A stretch of 14,621 nucleotides of DNA from MKRK01 sp001896915 (GCA_937973935.1 CALJJF010000209.1:1-14621), one strand, 5' to 3'. Positions 7,246 through 13,784 are shown, counted from the first letter of the stretch. A program made the numbers and translations. Notes: generated by a model from the sequence alone, not told the origin.

Positions 7246-7266
7246 TGATTTCTTGTCCAATGTTAA
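7239..7266 (-). promoter_or_regulatory. Possible promoter for the SDR gene
   Basis: On the minus strand TTAACA (7266-7261) and TATACA (7244-7239) are 16 bp apart, giving a start near 7232 and a leader of about 60 nt. It overlaps the oppositely directed promoter at 7245-7273. The -10 match is moderate. Confidence 0.4.
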
Positions 7267-7273
7267 CTATAAT
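7245..7273 (+). promoter_or_regulatory. Promoter for the AraC-family regulator
   Basis: TTGATT (7245-7250) and a perfect TATAAT (7268-7273) are 17 bp apart. Transcription would start near 7280, leaving a leader of about 20 nt with AAGGAGGG (7286-7293) before the ATG. Confidence 0.75.
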
Positions 7274-7299
7274 TTTTATAAAGTTAAGGAGGGTCGTGT

Positions 7300-8133
7300 A
7301 TGATGGAAAATGTGAAACTGCACTGTCTTTATGTTGATACAAAAATATCCAGTCTTGCTGATAACATGGTTAACCAGCATTTCCACCCTTATTATGAGGT
7401 TTACTATTTTCTTGGTGATGAAATGACCTTTTTCTTGGATAACAGTGCCTTCACTCTGAAAAAGCACGATATTGTCTTTGTCGATAAATTTGTCTATCAC
7501 AAAACCTTCTACGACTTAAACACAGAATCCCAGCGGGTAAATATTGCGTTTCACGACGCTTTTTTAAAAGAGAATTTAACAGAGCTCCAGACCGCAAAAA
7601 TATTGAAACCCTTTGAAGGAACCAAACGTATGCGTTTTCAGGATGAAAAAACAAAGCATTTGTTTGAGCTGTTGGTGCATTCTATGATCGACAACCATCC
7701 GTCTTCCTGCATCGGCCGTTCGGCTCTGATCACCTTCCTGAACGAGCTTTCTGTCCGTGCCAAGCAGGCCCTGCCCTATTTGCAGGAGCCGGTCTCCAAA
7801 ACCAGTCAGATTGTTTCCCAAATTATTGATTATATCAACAAGCATTATAAATCCTCCCTCAGTCTCGACTTTTTATCCGATGAATTTCATATCAGTAAAT
7901 ATCATCTTTCCCGTATGTTCAAACAGGTTGCCGGCATTGGCTTCTCTGTCTTTCTCACCGAAAAAAGGCTTACCGAAGCCCAGCGGCTCTTATCCTCCAC
8001 CGATATGAGCATCACCGAAATTTGTGGCGAATGCGGATTTGACTCTATGAGCAATTTTCTGTTTCAGTTTGAAAAATACTATTATATGTCGCCCAGAGAA
8101 CTCCGGAAGACCAAACGAAAAGTGATCTCATAA
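7300..8133 (+). CDS. AraC-family transcriptional regulator
   Basis: This 277-residue regulator has an N-terminal cupin-like sensor domain (about residues 1-150, with HFHPYYEVYYFLGDEM near the start and the acidic/aromatic strands of AraC ligand-binding folds). The C-terminal DNA-binding domain holds two helix-turn-helix units: LSLDFLSDEFHISKYHLSRM (187-206) and MSITEICGECGFDSMSNFLF (236-255), followed by the family end motif F..Y..MSPRELRK. Such proteins usually respond to a sugar or other small molecule. The strong AAGGAGGG site supports ATG 7300; an adjacent ATG at 7303 could also be used. It is divergent from the SDR gene and 130 bp upstream of the PHP gene, so these are its most likely targets. 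Its ligand is unknown. Confidence 0.94.
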   Translation: MMENVKLHCLYVDTKISSLADNMVNQHFHPYYEVYYFLGDEMTFFLDNSAFTLKKHDIVFVDKFVYHKTFYDLNTESQRVNIAFHDAFLKENLTELQTAKILKPFEGTKRMRFQDEKTKHLFELLVHSMIDNHPSSCIGRSALITFLNELSVRAKQALPYLQEPVSKTSQIVSQIIDYINKHYKSSLSLDFLSDEFHISKYHLSRMFKQVAGIGFSVFLTEKRLTEAQRLLSSTDMSITEICGECGFDSMSNFLFQFEKYYYMSPRELRKTKRKVIS

Positions 8134-8169
8134 ATTTTTGTGTTGGCCGATGCCGACGAAACAAAAGGA

Positions 8170-8198
8170 TTGAAAACCTGAGCAAAAAGCATTATAAT
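8170..8198 (+). promoter_or_regulatory. Upstream promoter P1 of the PHP-domain gene
   Basis: TTGAAA (8170-8175) and TATAAT (8193-8198) are 17 bp apart. Transcription would start near 8205. P1 forms a tandem pair with P2, 40 bp downstream. Confidence 0.75.
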
Positions 8199-8209
8199 GA
8201 TAGTATTGT

Positions 8210-8238
8210 CTGAAAACGGCAAAAAGAGGTGTTATAAT
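8210..8238 (+). promoter_or_regulatory. Downstream promoter P2 of the PHP-domain gene
   Basis: CTGAAA (8210-8215) and TATAAT (8233-8238) are again 17 bp apart, exactly 40 bp after the matching P1 elements. TGAAAAC, GCAAAAAG and TTATAATG are shared by both copies. The start would be near 8245, just ahead of AGGAGG (8250-8255). Confidence 0.6.
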
Positions 8239-8262
8239 GTAATGGATTTAGGAGGCAGCCCT

Positions 8263-8946
8263 TTGGAACAAACCTATCGATACGAAACCCATTTGCACAC
8301 CAGCGAAGCCAGTGCCTGTGCCACGGCCAGCGGTGCTGAAATGGTTCATCTATATATGGATGCAGGCTATGCCGGTATTATCATAACCGATCATTTTTTT
8401 AACGGAAATACCTGCATTGACCGCAGCTTACCCTGGGAAGAAAAAATCAACCTATTTAGTCTGGGCTATGAAAACGCATTCAAAGAAGCCGAAGGAACGG
8501 ATTTTAAGGTCTTTTTCGGTTGGGAATACAGCTATCACGGCACAGAGTTTTTAACCTATGGATTGGATAAGCAATTTTTGCTGTCACATCCGGAGCTGCT
8601 GGACATCGGCGTGCTCGAATATCTGGATTTGGTTCATGAAAACGGCGGCTTTATCTCTCATGCTCACCCCTACAGAGAAGCTCCCTACATTGCAGAAATC
8701 CGTCTGTATCCCCATAAGGTGGATGCTGTGGAGGTCATTAACGCCAGCCATCAGGAGCCGTCCTACAACGAAAAAGCGTTGGCCTATGCAGAGCAGCATT
8801 CCTTGTTGAAAACCTCCGGCTCGGACACCCACCATACCCATTGGCTTTGCGGCGGCGGAATGGTGTTTCCGTTCCCATTATTTACTATTGAGGATTTTAT
8901 TCGTGCCGTAAAAGAAAATAAAACCATTGCGTTATTAGGCAGTTAA
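8263..8946 (+). CDS. PHP-domain metal-dependent phosphoesterase
   Basis: This 227-residue protein spans a PHP domain, a metal-binding fold found in histidinol phosphatases, polymerase exonuclease domains and the TrpH/YciV-type nucleases. Metal ligands are visible in order: H10 and H12 (ETHLHTSEAS), D43-H44 (ITDHFF), E88 (GWEYSY), H133 and H135 (SHAHPYRE), D188 and H190 (GSDTHH). It is shorter than TrpH-type proteins (about 280), so the substrate is uncertain: phosphoesters of small molecules or nucleic acid ends. The start is put at TTG 8263 because a full AGGAGG (8250-8255) lies 7 bases upstream. In-frame starts at 8197 or 8242 would fall in or just after the promoter -10 boxes. It has its own tandem promoters and a downstream terminator, so it is probably a single-gene unit. 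Confidence 0.88.
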   Translation: MEQTYRYETHLHTSEASACATASGAEMVHLYMDAGYAGIIITDHFFNGNTCIDRSLPWEEKINLFSLGYENAFKEAEGTDFKVFFGWEYSYHGTEFLTYGLDKQFLLSHPELLDIGVLEYLDLVHENGGFISHAHPYREAPYIAEIRLYPHKVDAVEVINASHQEPSYNEKALAYAEQHSLLKTSGSDTHHTHWLCGGGMVFPFPLFTIEDFIRAVKENKTIALLGS

Positions 8947-8972
8947 TTGGTTTCTAAAAAATGTTATCACTA

Positions 8973-9011
8973 AAACTGCGTCACAGACCATGTGACGCAG
9001 TTTCTTTCTGT
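8973..9011 (+). terminator. Terminator after the PHP-domain gene
   Basis: AAACTGCGTCAC (8973-8984) and GTGACGCAGTTT (8992-9003) form a perfect 12-bp stem with a 7-base loop, followed by a T-rich run (CTTTCTGTTTT). The A-rich left flank could also let it work for minus-strand transcription coming from the BlaR1-like remnant. Confidence 0.85.
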
Positions 9012-9022
9012 TTTGATAAAAT

Positions 9023-9277
9023 TCAAGATCCGGCTCGATTGGTCAGCAGAGCAATGCAAAGGAGCAGGACAAATATTGAGGTATATACGCCCGAGAACAG
9101 GGTTAGCCTTTGATAACTCAGCACATGGACAATACGTTGTTTCACAGCCTTGCTGACAAAGGGCGAAGAAAGTGGGAGATGCTGTGTGCTGCTGTGGTAT
9201 AACAATGCCCGGGAGTACTGCTTTCGCTCTTCTTTTGACGACTTCTTCTGCTTCGTAAGAATGTCTCCGCTACTCAT
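9023..9277 (-). pseudogene. Remnant of a BlaR1/M56-type sensor peptidase gene
   Basis: The frame encodes 84 residues resembling the end of the M56 (BlaR1/MecR1) peptidase domain. A degenerate MSSGDILTK stands where intact proteins have the SCDExVL motif. Then come KEERKQYSRALL, KQRIVHVLSYQR and one hydrophobic helix ending CIALLTN, which in the family is the last transmembrane segment after the protease domain. The catalytic HExxH part, the N-terminal helices and the extracellular domain are all missing. An in-frame TAG lies just upstream of the ATG, and no good ribosome site precedes it. No BlaI-type repressor gene is adjacent. I therefore read it as a decayed gene fragment rather than a working protein. 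The family assignment rests on remembered motif patterns and is moderately secure. Confidence 0.55.
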
Positions 9278-9320
9278 ATTAAGGGCATACTATCACAATC
9301 ATATTTTTATCAAGCAGAGA

Positions 9321-9349
9321 TTGAAACCAGAGAAAATAGCTGTTATACT
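9321..9349 (+). promoter_or_regulatory. Promoter for the DUF1361 gene
   Basis: TTGAAA (9321-9326) and TATACT (9344-9349) are 17 bp apart. The start would be near 9356, a few bases before the GAGGTG ribosome site (9361-9366), giving a very short leader. Confidence 0.75.
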
Positions 9350-9371
9350 ATTCTAAAAAAGAGGTGTTTTC

Positions 9372-10058
9372 TTGTTTTTGCTCAAAAATAAAGGGTTGAA
9401 GCTGATTTTTTATTGCTTGATTGCTTATATTATATTATGTGTTCCGGTATCCTTAATTCTGATTCAATTTACAAAGGTTAAATTAATCTGGAACCTTATT
9501 CTTGCTTTTATCCCCCTGCCTTTTGCTTTGCTGTTTCAAAAAAGTGCGGAAACACACCGAAAAAAGAAGGGGATTCTCTTTGGTCTCCTGTGGCTTTTGT
9601 TTTTTCCGAACGCACCGTATATCATTACCGATTTTATTCATATCAGCGGCATTCGCTTTTATTCCTTTGCGGCGGATGAAACCGCAACGTACAGTACGGA
9701 TATCCTGGCATGGCTGAACCTTGCCTATATCGGCACGGGGGTAATCCTGGGCGTTCTGATGGGATTTTATTCGCTTTATGTGATTCACAAAACAATAATC
9801 CGGTATCGAAGCAAACGACTGGCCAATATAGTTGTGGTCGGATCCGGTTTGCTGTGCGGTTACGCCATCTATCTCGGCAGAATTCCGAGGCTGAACTCAT
9901 GGGATTTTCTGAACCCTATTTACTTTTTAACCAAGTTATATCAAAGCATCGGTCTGTTTCCGCTTTTATATTCTTTAATTTTTGCATGCTTTGTGCTATT
10001 TGGCTATTTTCTTTTTTATGTAATGGTCGACACCGAAAACAAGGATTCCCGAACATGA
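9372..10058 (+). CDS. DUF1361 integral membrane protein
   Basis: The 228-residue protein has about six hydrophobic segments and the hallmarks of the DUF1361 family. These are IWNLILAFIPLPFALLF (39-55), the loop LLFFPNAPYIITDFIHI (75-91), and LGRIPRLNSWDFLNP (around 168-182) before the last helices. The function of this family is not known; it is confined to the membrane. TTG 9372 is the likely start, with GAGGTG five bases upstream; the TTG at 9378 is an alternative. It has its own promoter, and its TGA stop sits in the loop of the terminator hairpin that it shares with the convergent oad operon, so it appears to be a single-gene unit. Confidence 0.88.
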   Translation: MFLLKNKGLKLIFYCLIAYIILCVPVSLILIQFTKVKLIWNLILAFIPLPFALLFQKSAETHRKKKGILFGLLWLLFFPNAPYIITDFIHISGIRFYSFAADETATYSTDILAWLNLAYIGTGVILGVLMGFYSLYVIHKTIIRYRSKRLANIVVVGSGLLCGYAIYLGRIPRLNSWDFLNPIYFLTKLYQSIGLFPLLYSLIFACFVLFGYFLFYVMVDTENKDSRT

Positions 10059-10074
10059 CGGGAATCCTTGTTTT
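10036..10074. terminator. Bidirectional terminator between DUF1361 gene and oad operon
   Basis: AAAACAAGGATTCCCG (10036-10051) pairs with CGGGAATCCTTGTTTT (10059-10074) around the 7-base loop AACATGA. The loop contains the TGA stop (10056-10058) of the DUF1361 gene. The A-run and T-run on the two sides allow termination in both directions, so it also ends the leftward oad transcript 26 bp after the oadB stop. Confidence 0.9.
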
Positions 10075-10099
10075 ATTCTCATATATTGGTTATGGCTCT

Positions 10100-11225
10100 C
10101 TATCCGAACAGTGCCAGCAAAATTCCGGCGGCAACCGCAGAGCCGATTACACCGGCCACATTGGGACCCATAGCGTGCATCAACAGGAAATTTGCAGGAT
10201 TGGCTTTTTGCCCTTCCACCTGGGACACCCTGGCAGCCATGGGAACAGCCGAGACACCCGCCGATCCGATGAGCGGGTTGATCTTTCCCCCGGACAGCAC
10301 ACACATCAGCTTGCCAATCAGCAGTCCGCCGATGGTGCTGAACGTGAATGCCATTAGTCCGAGTAATATGATTTTTATTGTGCTGGGGCTTAGGAATTTA
10401 TCCGCAACCGCTGTGGCACCTACCGTTACCCCTAAGAATATTGTGACAATATTAATGAGTGCGTTTTGCACGGTGCTGGACAGTCGTTCCACCACGCCGG
10501 ATTCACGAAACAGATTGCCCAGCATCAGCATCCCAATCAAGGGTGCAACAGAAGGAAGGAGCAGCACACAAAGCACAGTAACCACGATGGGAAAACAAAC
10601 CTTTTCCAGTTTCGATACTTCACGAAGCTGTTTCATTTCAATCTGTCGCTCTTTTTTTGTAGTCAGTAAACGCATGAGAGGTGGTTGAATCAATGGGATC
10701 AGTGCCATATAGGAATAGGCCGCTATGGCTATGGCAGGCAGCAGCTTAGGATGTTAAATAGATAGCCGTAGGTCCATCCGCACCACCGATAATACCGATG
10801 CATGCAGCCGCTTGAGATGAAAATCCAAGCATTATCGCAACAATAAAAGCAATCACAATACCAAACTGTGCACCGGCTCCCATAAAAAGACTTGAGGGAC
10901 GTGCAATCAGAGGTCCGAAATCCGTCATCGCACCGATGCCAAGGAATATCAGAGACGGATAAATGCCCAATTTCACACCCTGATATAAATAGTATAGCAA
11001 TCCGCCCGGTTCCGTTGCGCTGTGCGGTGCCGCCATTAAGTCTGCCAGCGGCAGATTGGCAAGCAGCACGCCGAAAGCGATGGGCAACAACAGCAGCGGC
11101 TCGAATTTTTTCACGATGGCAAGATAAATAAGTATTCCGGCAATCAAAATCATCAGTCCATGCTGCCATGTCAAAGCTGCAAACCCCGAGCCGGTCCAAA
11201 TTTTTTGAATCGATTCTGTAAACAT
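10100..11225 (-). pseudogene. oadB: Oxaloacetate decarboxylase beta subunit, interrupted by a frameshift
   Basis: OadB is the multispanning membrane subunit that decarboxylates carboxybiotin and couples this to Na+ export. The first frame (11225-10746, start ATG with GGGGG upstream) gives 159 residues ending GGADGPTAIYLTS, then TAA. The GGADGP Asp is essential in the family. The match resumes one base later: from AAG at 10747 the second frame reads KLLPAIAIAAYSYMALIPLI and continues through QPPLM, TTKKER, GSAGVSAVPMAARVSQ and HAMGPNVAGVIGSA to the stop at 10100. Removing one T (10748 on the minus strand, TCC-T-AAG) restores a normal 374-residue protein with no missing residues. The rest looks intact, so this is either a very recent mutation or a base error in the assembly. 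If real, the pump lacks its membrane motor. It is last in the oad operon, 11 bp after the biotin carrier gene. Confidence 0.88.
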
Positions 11226-11236
11226 CAAATTCCCCC

Positions 11237-11620
11237 TTACTGAATGACGAGCAGTGCATCGTCTGTAGCAACGGAAGCGCCCTTTGCCGCTATCACCTGA
11301 ACAACCACACCATCACTGGGGGCAACGATTTCGTTCTCCATCTTCATGGCTTCCAAAATCAGAAGCAATTGACCCTTTTTCACCTGGGTGCCCGCCCCGG
11401 TCTTTATGTCCAAAATCGTACCCGGCATGGGGGATTTTATAACAGTTCCGCCTGCAACAGCCGTCTGGGATTGTTGGGGCGAGGGCGCGGTCACTGCCGA
11501 TTGGGGTGCAGCTACGGGAGCTGCCTGCTGGGTTATGACGGTAGTTTTTAACACATTGGCTACGCCCTTTTCTACCTCAACCTCATACTCTTTGTCATTG
11601 ATTTTCACTGTATATATCAT
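11237..11620 (-). CDS. Biotin carrier subunit of the decarboxylase pump
   Basis: The 127-residue biotinyl protein carries CO2 between the carboxyltransferase (OadA) and the membrane subunit (OadB). It starts with the short MIYTVKINDKEYEVEVEKG strand region typical of decarboxylase biotin subunits. An Ala/Pro/Gln-rich flexible linker (about 31-58) follows, then a biotinyl domain with SPMPGTIL and the canonical EAMKMEN (90-96). Lys93 is the biotinylation site. In many bacteria this domain is fused to OadA; here it is separate, as in Veillonella MmdC and GcdC-type carriers. AGGAG precedes ATG 11620 by 7 bases. It lies 15 bp after oadG and 11 bp before oadB in one operon. No biotin ligase gene is in the window. 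Confidence 0.94.
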   Translation of the reverse strand: MIYTVKINDKEYEVEVEKGVANVLKTTVITQQAAPVAAPQSAVTAPSPQQSQTAVAGGTVIKSPMPGTILDIKTGAGTQVKKGQLLLILEAMKMENEIVAPSDGVVVQVIAAKGASVATDDALLVIQ

Positions 11621-11635
11621 AGTTAATCTCCTATC

Positions 11636-11971
11636 TTAAGCTTTTTCAACCGCTTTAATGGATCGAAAGCACAACTCGCTCAGCGGGATTCCGGATTCAT
11701 CACTGACAATCGCCATTATCATGGCCGCTGTCCGTTCGTCAACATTGTACAGCTTCAATTCACCTGACGAAAAATCACCGATATCTACGGTTGAGGGCTG
11801 TTCGACGATTGGGGAAGCAACCGGCGCTTTTTTCTTTGTGAACAGGGACAAAACATAAGAAAACAAACGAATACACAAAAACAAAAGCGTCAAAATAGCA
11901 AAAACCAGAGCCATACAGAACAGCGCAACCAGGAATGTATCGCCTAAGCTTAAACTCTCATGCCCCTTCAT
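11636..11971 (-). CDS. oadG: Sodium-pump decarboxylase gamma subunit
   Basis: This 111-residue protein has one N-terminal transmembrane helix (about residues 12-39, FLVALFCMALVFAILTLLFL), a basic stretch TKKK just after it, and a polar C-terminal tail. That is the layout of OadG/MmdD subunits, which hold the alpha and beta subunits together at the membrane. It also has a hydrophilic domain (VDERTAAMIMAIVSDESG) seen in longer clostridial versions, where it resembles the tail of MmdD-like proteins. ATG 11971 overlaps the oadA stop as ATGA, with GAGGAGA upstream inside oadA, so translation is coupled. Sequence conservation in this family is low; the call leans on context as well as topology. Confidence 0.85.
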   Translation of the reverse strand: MKGHESLSLGDTFLVALFCMALVFAILTLLFLCIRLFSYVLSLFTKKKAPVASPIVEQPSTVDIGDFSSGELKLYNVDERTAAMIMAIVSDESGIPLSELCFRSIKAVEKA

Positions 11972-13359
11972 TCTTTTGTCTCCTCTTTTCTTGTGATGGT
12001 ATAGGTAACTCTATTGGCTCTCTTTTCTTCTCTGTCTTTGAAGAATTTTTCGGCTATCTGGGGAAAAGCGATGTAGGACAACACATCCTCGTCGCTCTCG
12101 GCGACGGAACCCAGTTCCTTTTTGATTTTGTCAAAGGAGGGCTCCAGCGTGTCGGCAAAACGGATGGTGATAGGCTTTTCGTCTCCCAGAACCTTTTGAA
12201 TTAATTCCACGTCCACTTCGCCCGGTGCCTGGCCGTATTCCCCTCTTAAATAGGATTTCACTTCTTTGGATATATTTTTATATCGTTCGCCGGCCAACAC
12301 ATTGGCAGCCGCCTGAACGCCTACCATCTGGCTCATGGGGGTAACCAACGGAGGGTAACCCAGATCTTTTCTGACCCGTGGTGTTTCCGCAAGCACTTCA
12401 TCCAGCTTGCCCATGGCATTCTGCGCTTTCAGCTGTGCGATGAGGTTCGACAGCATGCCGCCTGGAACCTGATACACCAATGCGTCTGTGTCCGTGCCCA
12501 TGACGAAAGCATCCATGAGACCCGAATCAATGTATTTGGTTTTCAGGGGTTTGAAAAAGTCGTTGATTTCTTTGAGCACGCTCTTGTCAAGCCCTGTGGT
12601 ATATCCCTGCTGCTCTGCCGCATAGTTCAAGGTTTCCGTGGCAGGCTGGGACGTGCCTCCGGAAAAGGAGGAAATGGCGGTATCGATGCCGTCACAGCCG
12701 GCTTCAATGGCTTTCATGTAGGTGACAGGTCCCAGACCTGTGGTAGAGTGAGTATGCAAAAACACGGGCAGCTTCACAGACTCCTTGAGAGCCTTGATCA
12801 AATCAAACGCCTCTTGGGGACCCATAATTCCTGCCATGTCCTTGATACAAATGGACTGAACGCCCAGACTCTCCAGCTCCTTGCCCATGGCTGAGTATTT
12901 TTCGAGATTGTGAATGGGGCTGGTGGTATAGCTGATACAGCCTTGTGCATGTGCACCCTGCTTTAAGGTTTCGTCAACTGCAACCTCAATATTGCGGAAA
13001 TCGTTCAATGCGTCAAAAATACGAAAAATGTCCATGCCGTTGGATACAGAATGGGCAACGAATTTTCTGACCACATCATCAGGATAATGCTTGTAACCTA
13101 ATATATTTTGTCCACGCAGCAGCATCTGCAGCTTTGTGTTTTTAACCTTTGCTTTGATTTTGCGAAGCCTTTCCCACGGGTCCTCGTTAAGGTAACGCAG
13201 ACAGGAATCAAAGGTTGCGCCGCCCCAGCATTCAAGTGAATAGTAGCCAGCCTTGTCCAGAGTTTCCAATATGTCTTCAAAATCGGAAAACGGCATACGT
13301 GTGGCAATCAAGGACTGATTGGCATCCCGTAAGACGGTCTCTGTAAAATTAATTTTCAT
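11968..13359 (-). CDS. oadA: Oxaloacetate decarboxylase alpha subunit (carboxyltransferase)
   Basis: The 463-residue enzyme transfers the carboxyl group of oxaloacetate to biotin, releasing pyruvate. It belongs to the DRE-TIM/pyruvate carboxylase carboxyltransferase family. Visible hallmarks are LRDANQSLIATRM (10-22), LECWGGATFDSCLRYLNEDP (42-61) and LLRGQNILGY (80-89). Others are IKDMAG (172-177), where Lys173 corresponds to the carbamylated metal-ligand lysine, and LHTHSTTG (201-208), with metal-binding histidines. After the barrel there is the PYC_OADA helical domain (PGGMLSNL, LGYPPLVTPMSQ, YLRGEYGQ). It lacks the C-terminal biotinyl domain present in Klebsiella OadA, since the carrier is a separate gene here. 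AGAGGGG precedes ATG 13359. A pyruvate carboxylase B-subunit role is possible, but adjacent oadG and oadB genes favour the Na+ pump. Confidence 0.95.
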   Translation of the reverse strand: MKINFTETVLRDANQSLIATRMPFSDFEDILETLDKAGYYSLECWGGATFDSCLRYLNEDPWERLRKIKAKVKNTKLQMLLRGQNILGYKHYPDDVVRKFVAHSVSNGMDIFRIFDALNDFRNIEVAVDETLKQGAHAQGCISYTTSPIHNLEKYSAMGKELESLGVQSICIKDMAGIMGPQEAFDLIKALKESVKLPVFLHTHSTTGLGPVTYMKAIEAGCDGIDTAISSFSGGTSQPATETLNYAAEQQGYTTGLDKSVLKEINDFFKPLKTKYIDSGLMDAFVMGTDTDALVYQVPGGMLSNLIAQLKAQNAMGKLDEVLAETPRVRKDLGYPPLVTPMSQMVGVQAAANVLAGERYKNISKEVKSYLRGEYGQAPGEVDVELIQKVLGDEKPITIRFADTLEPSFDKIKKELGSVAESDEDVLSYIAFPQIAEKFFKDREEKRANRVTYTITRKEETKE

Positions 13360-13394
13360 AACAACAAACCCCTCTTTTCTTTTTGTAACATTTG

Positions 13395-13400
13395 ATTATA
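13395..13400 (-). promoter_or_regulatory. Perfect -10 box just before oadA, weak -35
   Basis: TATAAT (13400-13395, minus strand) lies right after the hairpin at 13409-13434 and would give a start near 13388, about 29 nt before the oadA ATG. The hexamer at the correct distance is TTTTGG or TTTGGA, a poor -35, so this promoter may be weak, activator-dependent, or a chance match in A/T-rich DNA. Confidence 0.3.
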
Positions 13401-13402
13401 TT

Positions 13403-13434
13403 AAAAAATAGAGAGCTCCAAAAGAAGCTCTCTA
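13403..13434 (-). terminator. Intrinsic-terminator-like hairpin in the oad leader region
   Basis: On the minus strand TAGAGAGCT (13434-13426) pairs with AGCTCTCTA (13417-13409) around an 8-base loop and is followed by TTTTTT (13408-13403). This is a standard rho-independent terminator shape. It sits 44 bp upstream of the oadA start codon and downstream of the promoter-like sequence at 13473-13501. It could attenuate oad transcription or end a small RNA. Confidence 0.7.
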
Positions 13435-13472
13435 AAGAAAGCAATAATGCTTAAACACCATCGTTCCTTTTT

Positions 13473-13501
13473 ATATTACATGATAGAATAGCAAAAGTCA
13501 A
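13473..13501 (-). promoter_or_regulatory. Promoter upstream of the oad leader hairpin
   Basis: On the minus strand TTGACT (13501-13496) and TAATAT (13478-13473) are 17 bp apart. Transcription would start near 13466 and meet the hairpin-plus-T-run after roughly 30-60 nt. It lies after the terminator of the DUF378 gene, so it would serve the oad operon or a small RNA. Confidence 0.5.
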
Positions 13502-13535
13502 CGATTCCCTTGTTAAAACTTTATTAACAAACGTG

Positions 13536-13559
13536 AAAAACGCCCGATTTTCTCGGGCG
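13536..13559 (-). terminator. Terminator of the DUF378 gene
   Basis: On the minus strand CGCCCGA (13559-13553) and TCGGGCG (13547-13541) form a 7-bp G/C-rich stem with a 5-base loop, followed by TTTTT (13540-13536). It begins seven bases after the DUF378 stop codon. Confidence 0.9.
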
Positions 13560-13565
13560 CCTTTC

Positions 13566-13784
13566 TTACTTCACGTGGTTAGACTCGATTATTTCATCAC
13601 GTTCGCGGAACAGAAGCGAAATACACCAAACTGCTGCCAATGCTACTAATGTGTATACTATTCTGCTTACAATATTGGCTTGACCGCCGAACAGCCATGC
13701 TACAATATCAAACTGGAAAAGACCAATACTGCCCCAGTTAAGGCCGCCGATAATGACCAATATCAATGATATTCTGTCTAGCAT
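13566..13784 (-). CDS. DUF378 small membrane protein
   Basis: The 72-residue protein has two transmembrane helices (SLILVIIGGLNWGSIGLFQF and IVYTLVALAAVWCISLLF) joined by DIVAWLFGGQANIVSR, which is the DUF378 (YuzA-like) pattern GGLNWGLvGlfxfDvV. The function of the family is unknown. ATG 13784 is chosen because AAAGGAG lies 9 bases upstream and the protein then has the usual family length. An upstream in-frame start would add 20 residues that do not resemble the family and would place the ribosome site inside the gene. It follows the ArAE-like gene by 71 bp and may share its transcript. It is cut off from the oad operon by a strong terminator. Confidence 0.88.
   Translation of the reverse strand: MLDRISLILVIIGGLNWGSIGLFQFDIVAWLFGGQANIVSRIVYTLVALAAVWCISLLFRERDEIIESNHVK

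Noticed and set aside
8136..8160. Small hairpin GTTGGC-CGAT-GCCGAC after the AraC-family gene, as a possible terminator.
   Set aside because: The stem has only six pairs including a wobble, and no T-run follows on either strand.
9710..10357. Plus-strand open frame of 215 codons across the DUF1361 gene end and oadB.
   Set aside because: It crosses a strong terminator and is out of frame with two recognisable families. No ribosome site or family similarity was seen.
10740..10755. Programmed +1 frameshift in oadB, similar to prfB.
   Set aside because: The slip codon would be UCC to CCU, with poor re-pairing, and there is no upstream Shine-Dalgarno-like stimulator. A mutation or sequence error is simpler.
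13432..13464. Possible leader peptide MVFKHYCFL ending in a TAG at the base of the oad leader hairpin (minus strand), as in classical amino-acid attenuators.
   Set aside because: Its Shine-Dalgarno-like AAAGGAA lies at or before the predicted transcription start and only about 3 bases from the ATG. The peptide has no run of a single amino acid, so translation is not supported.
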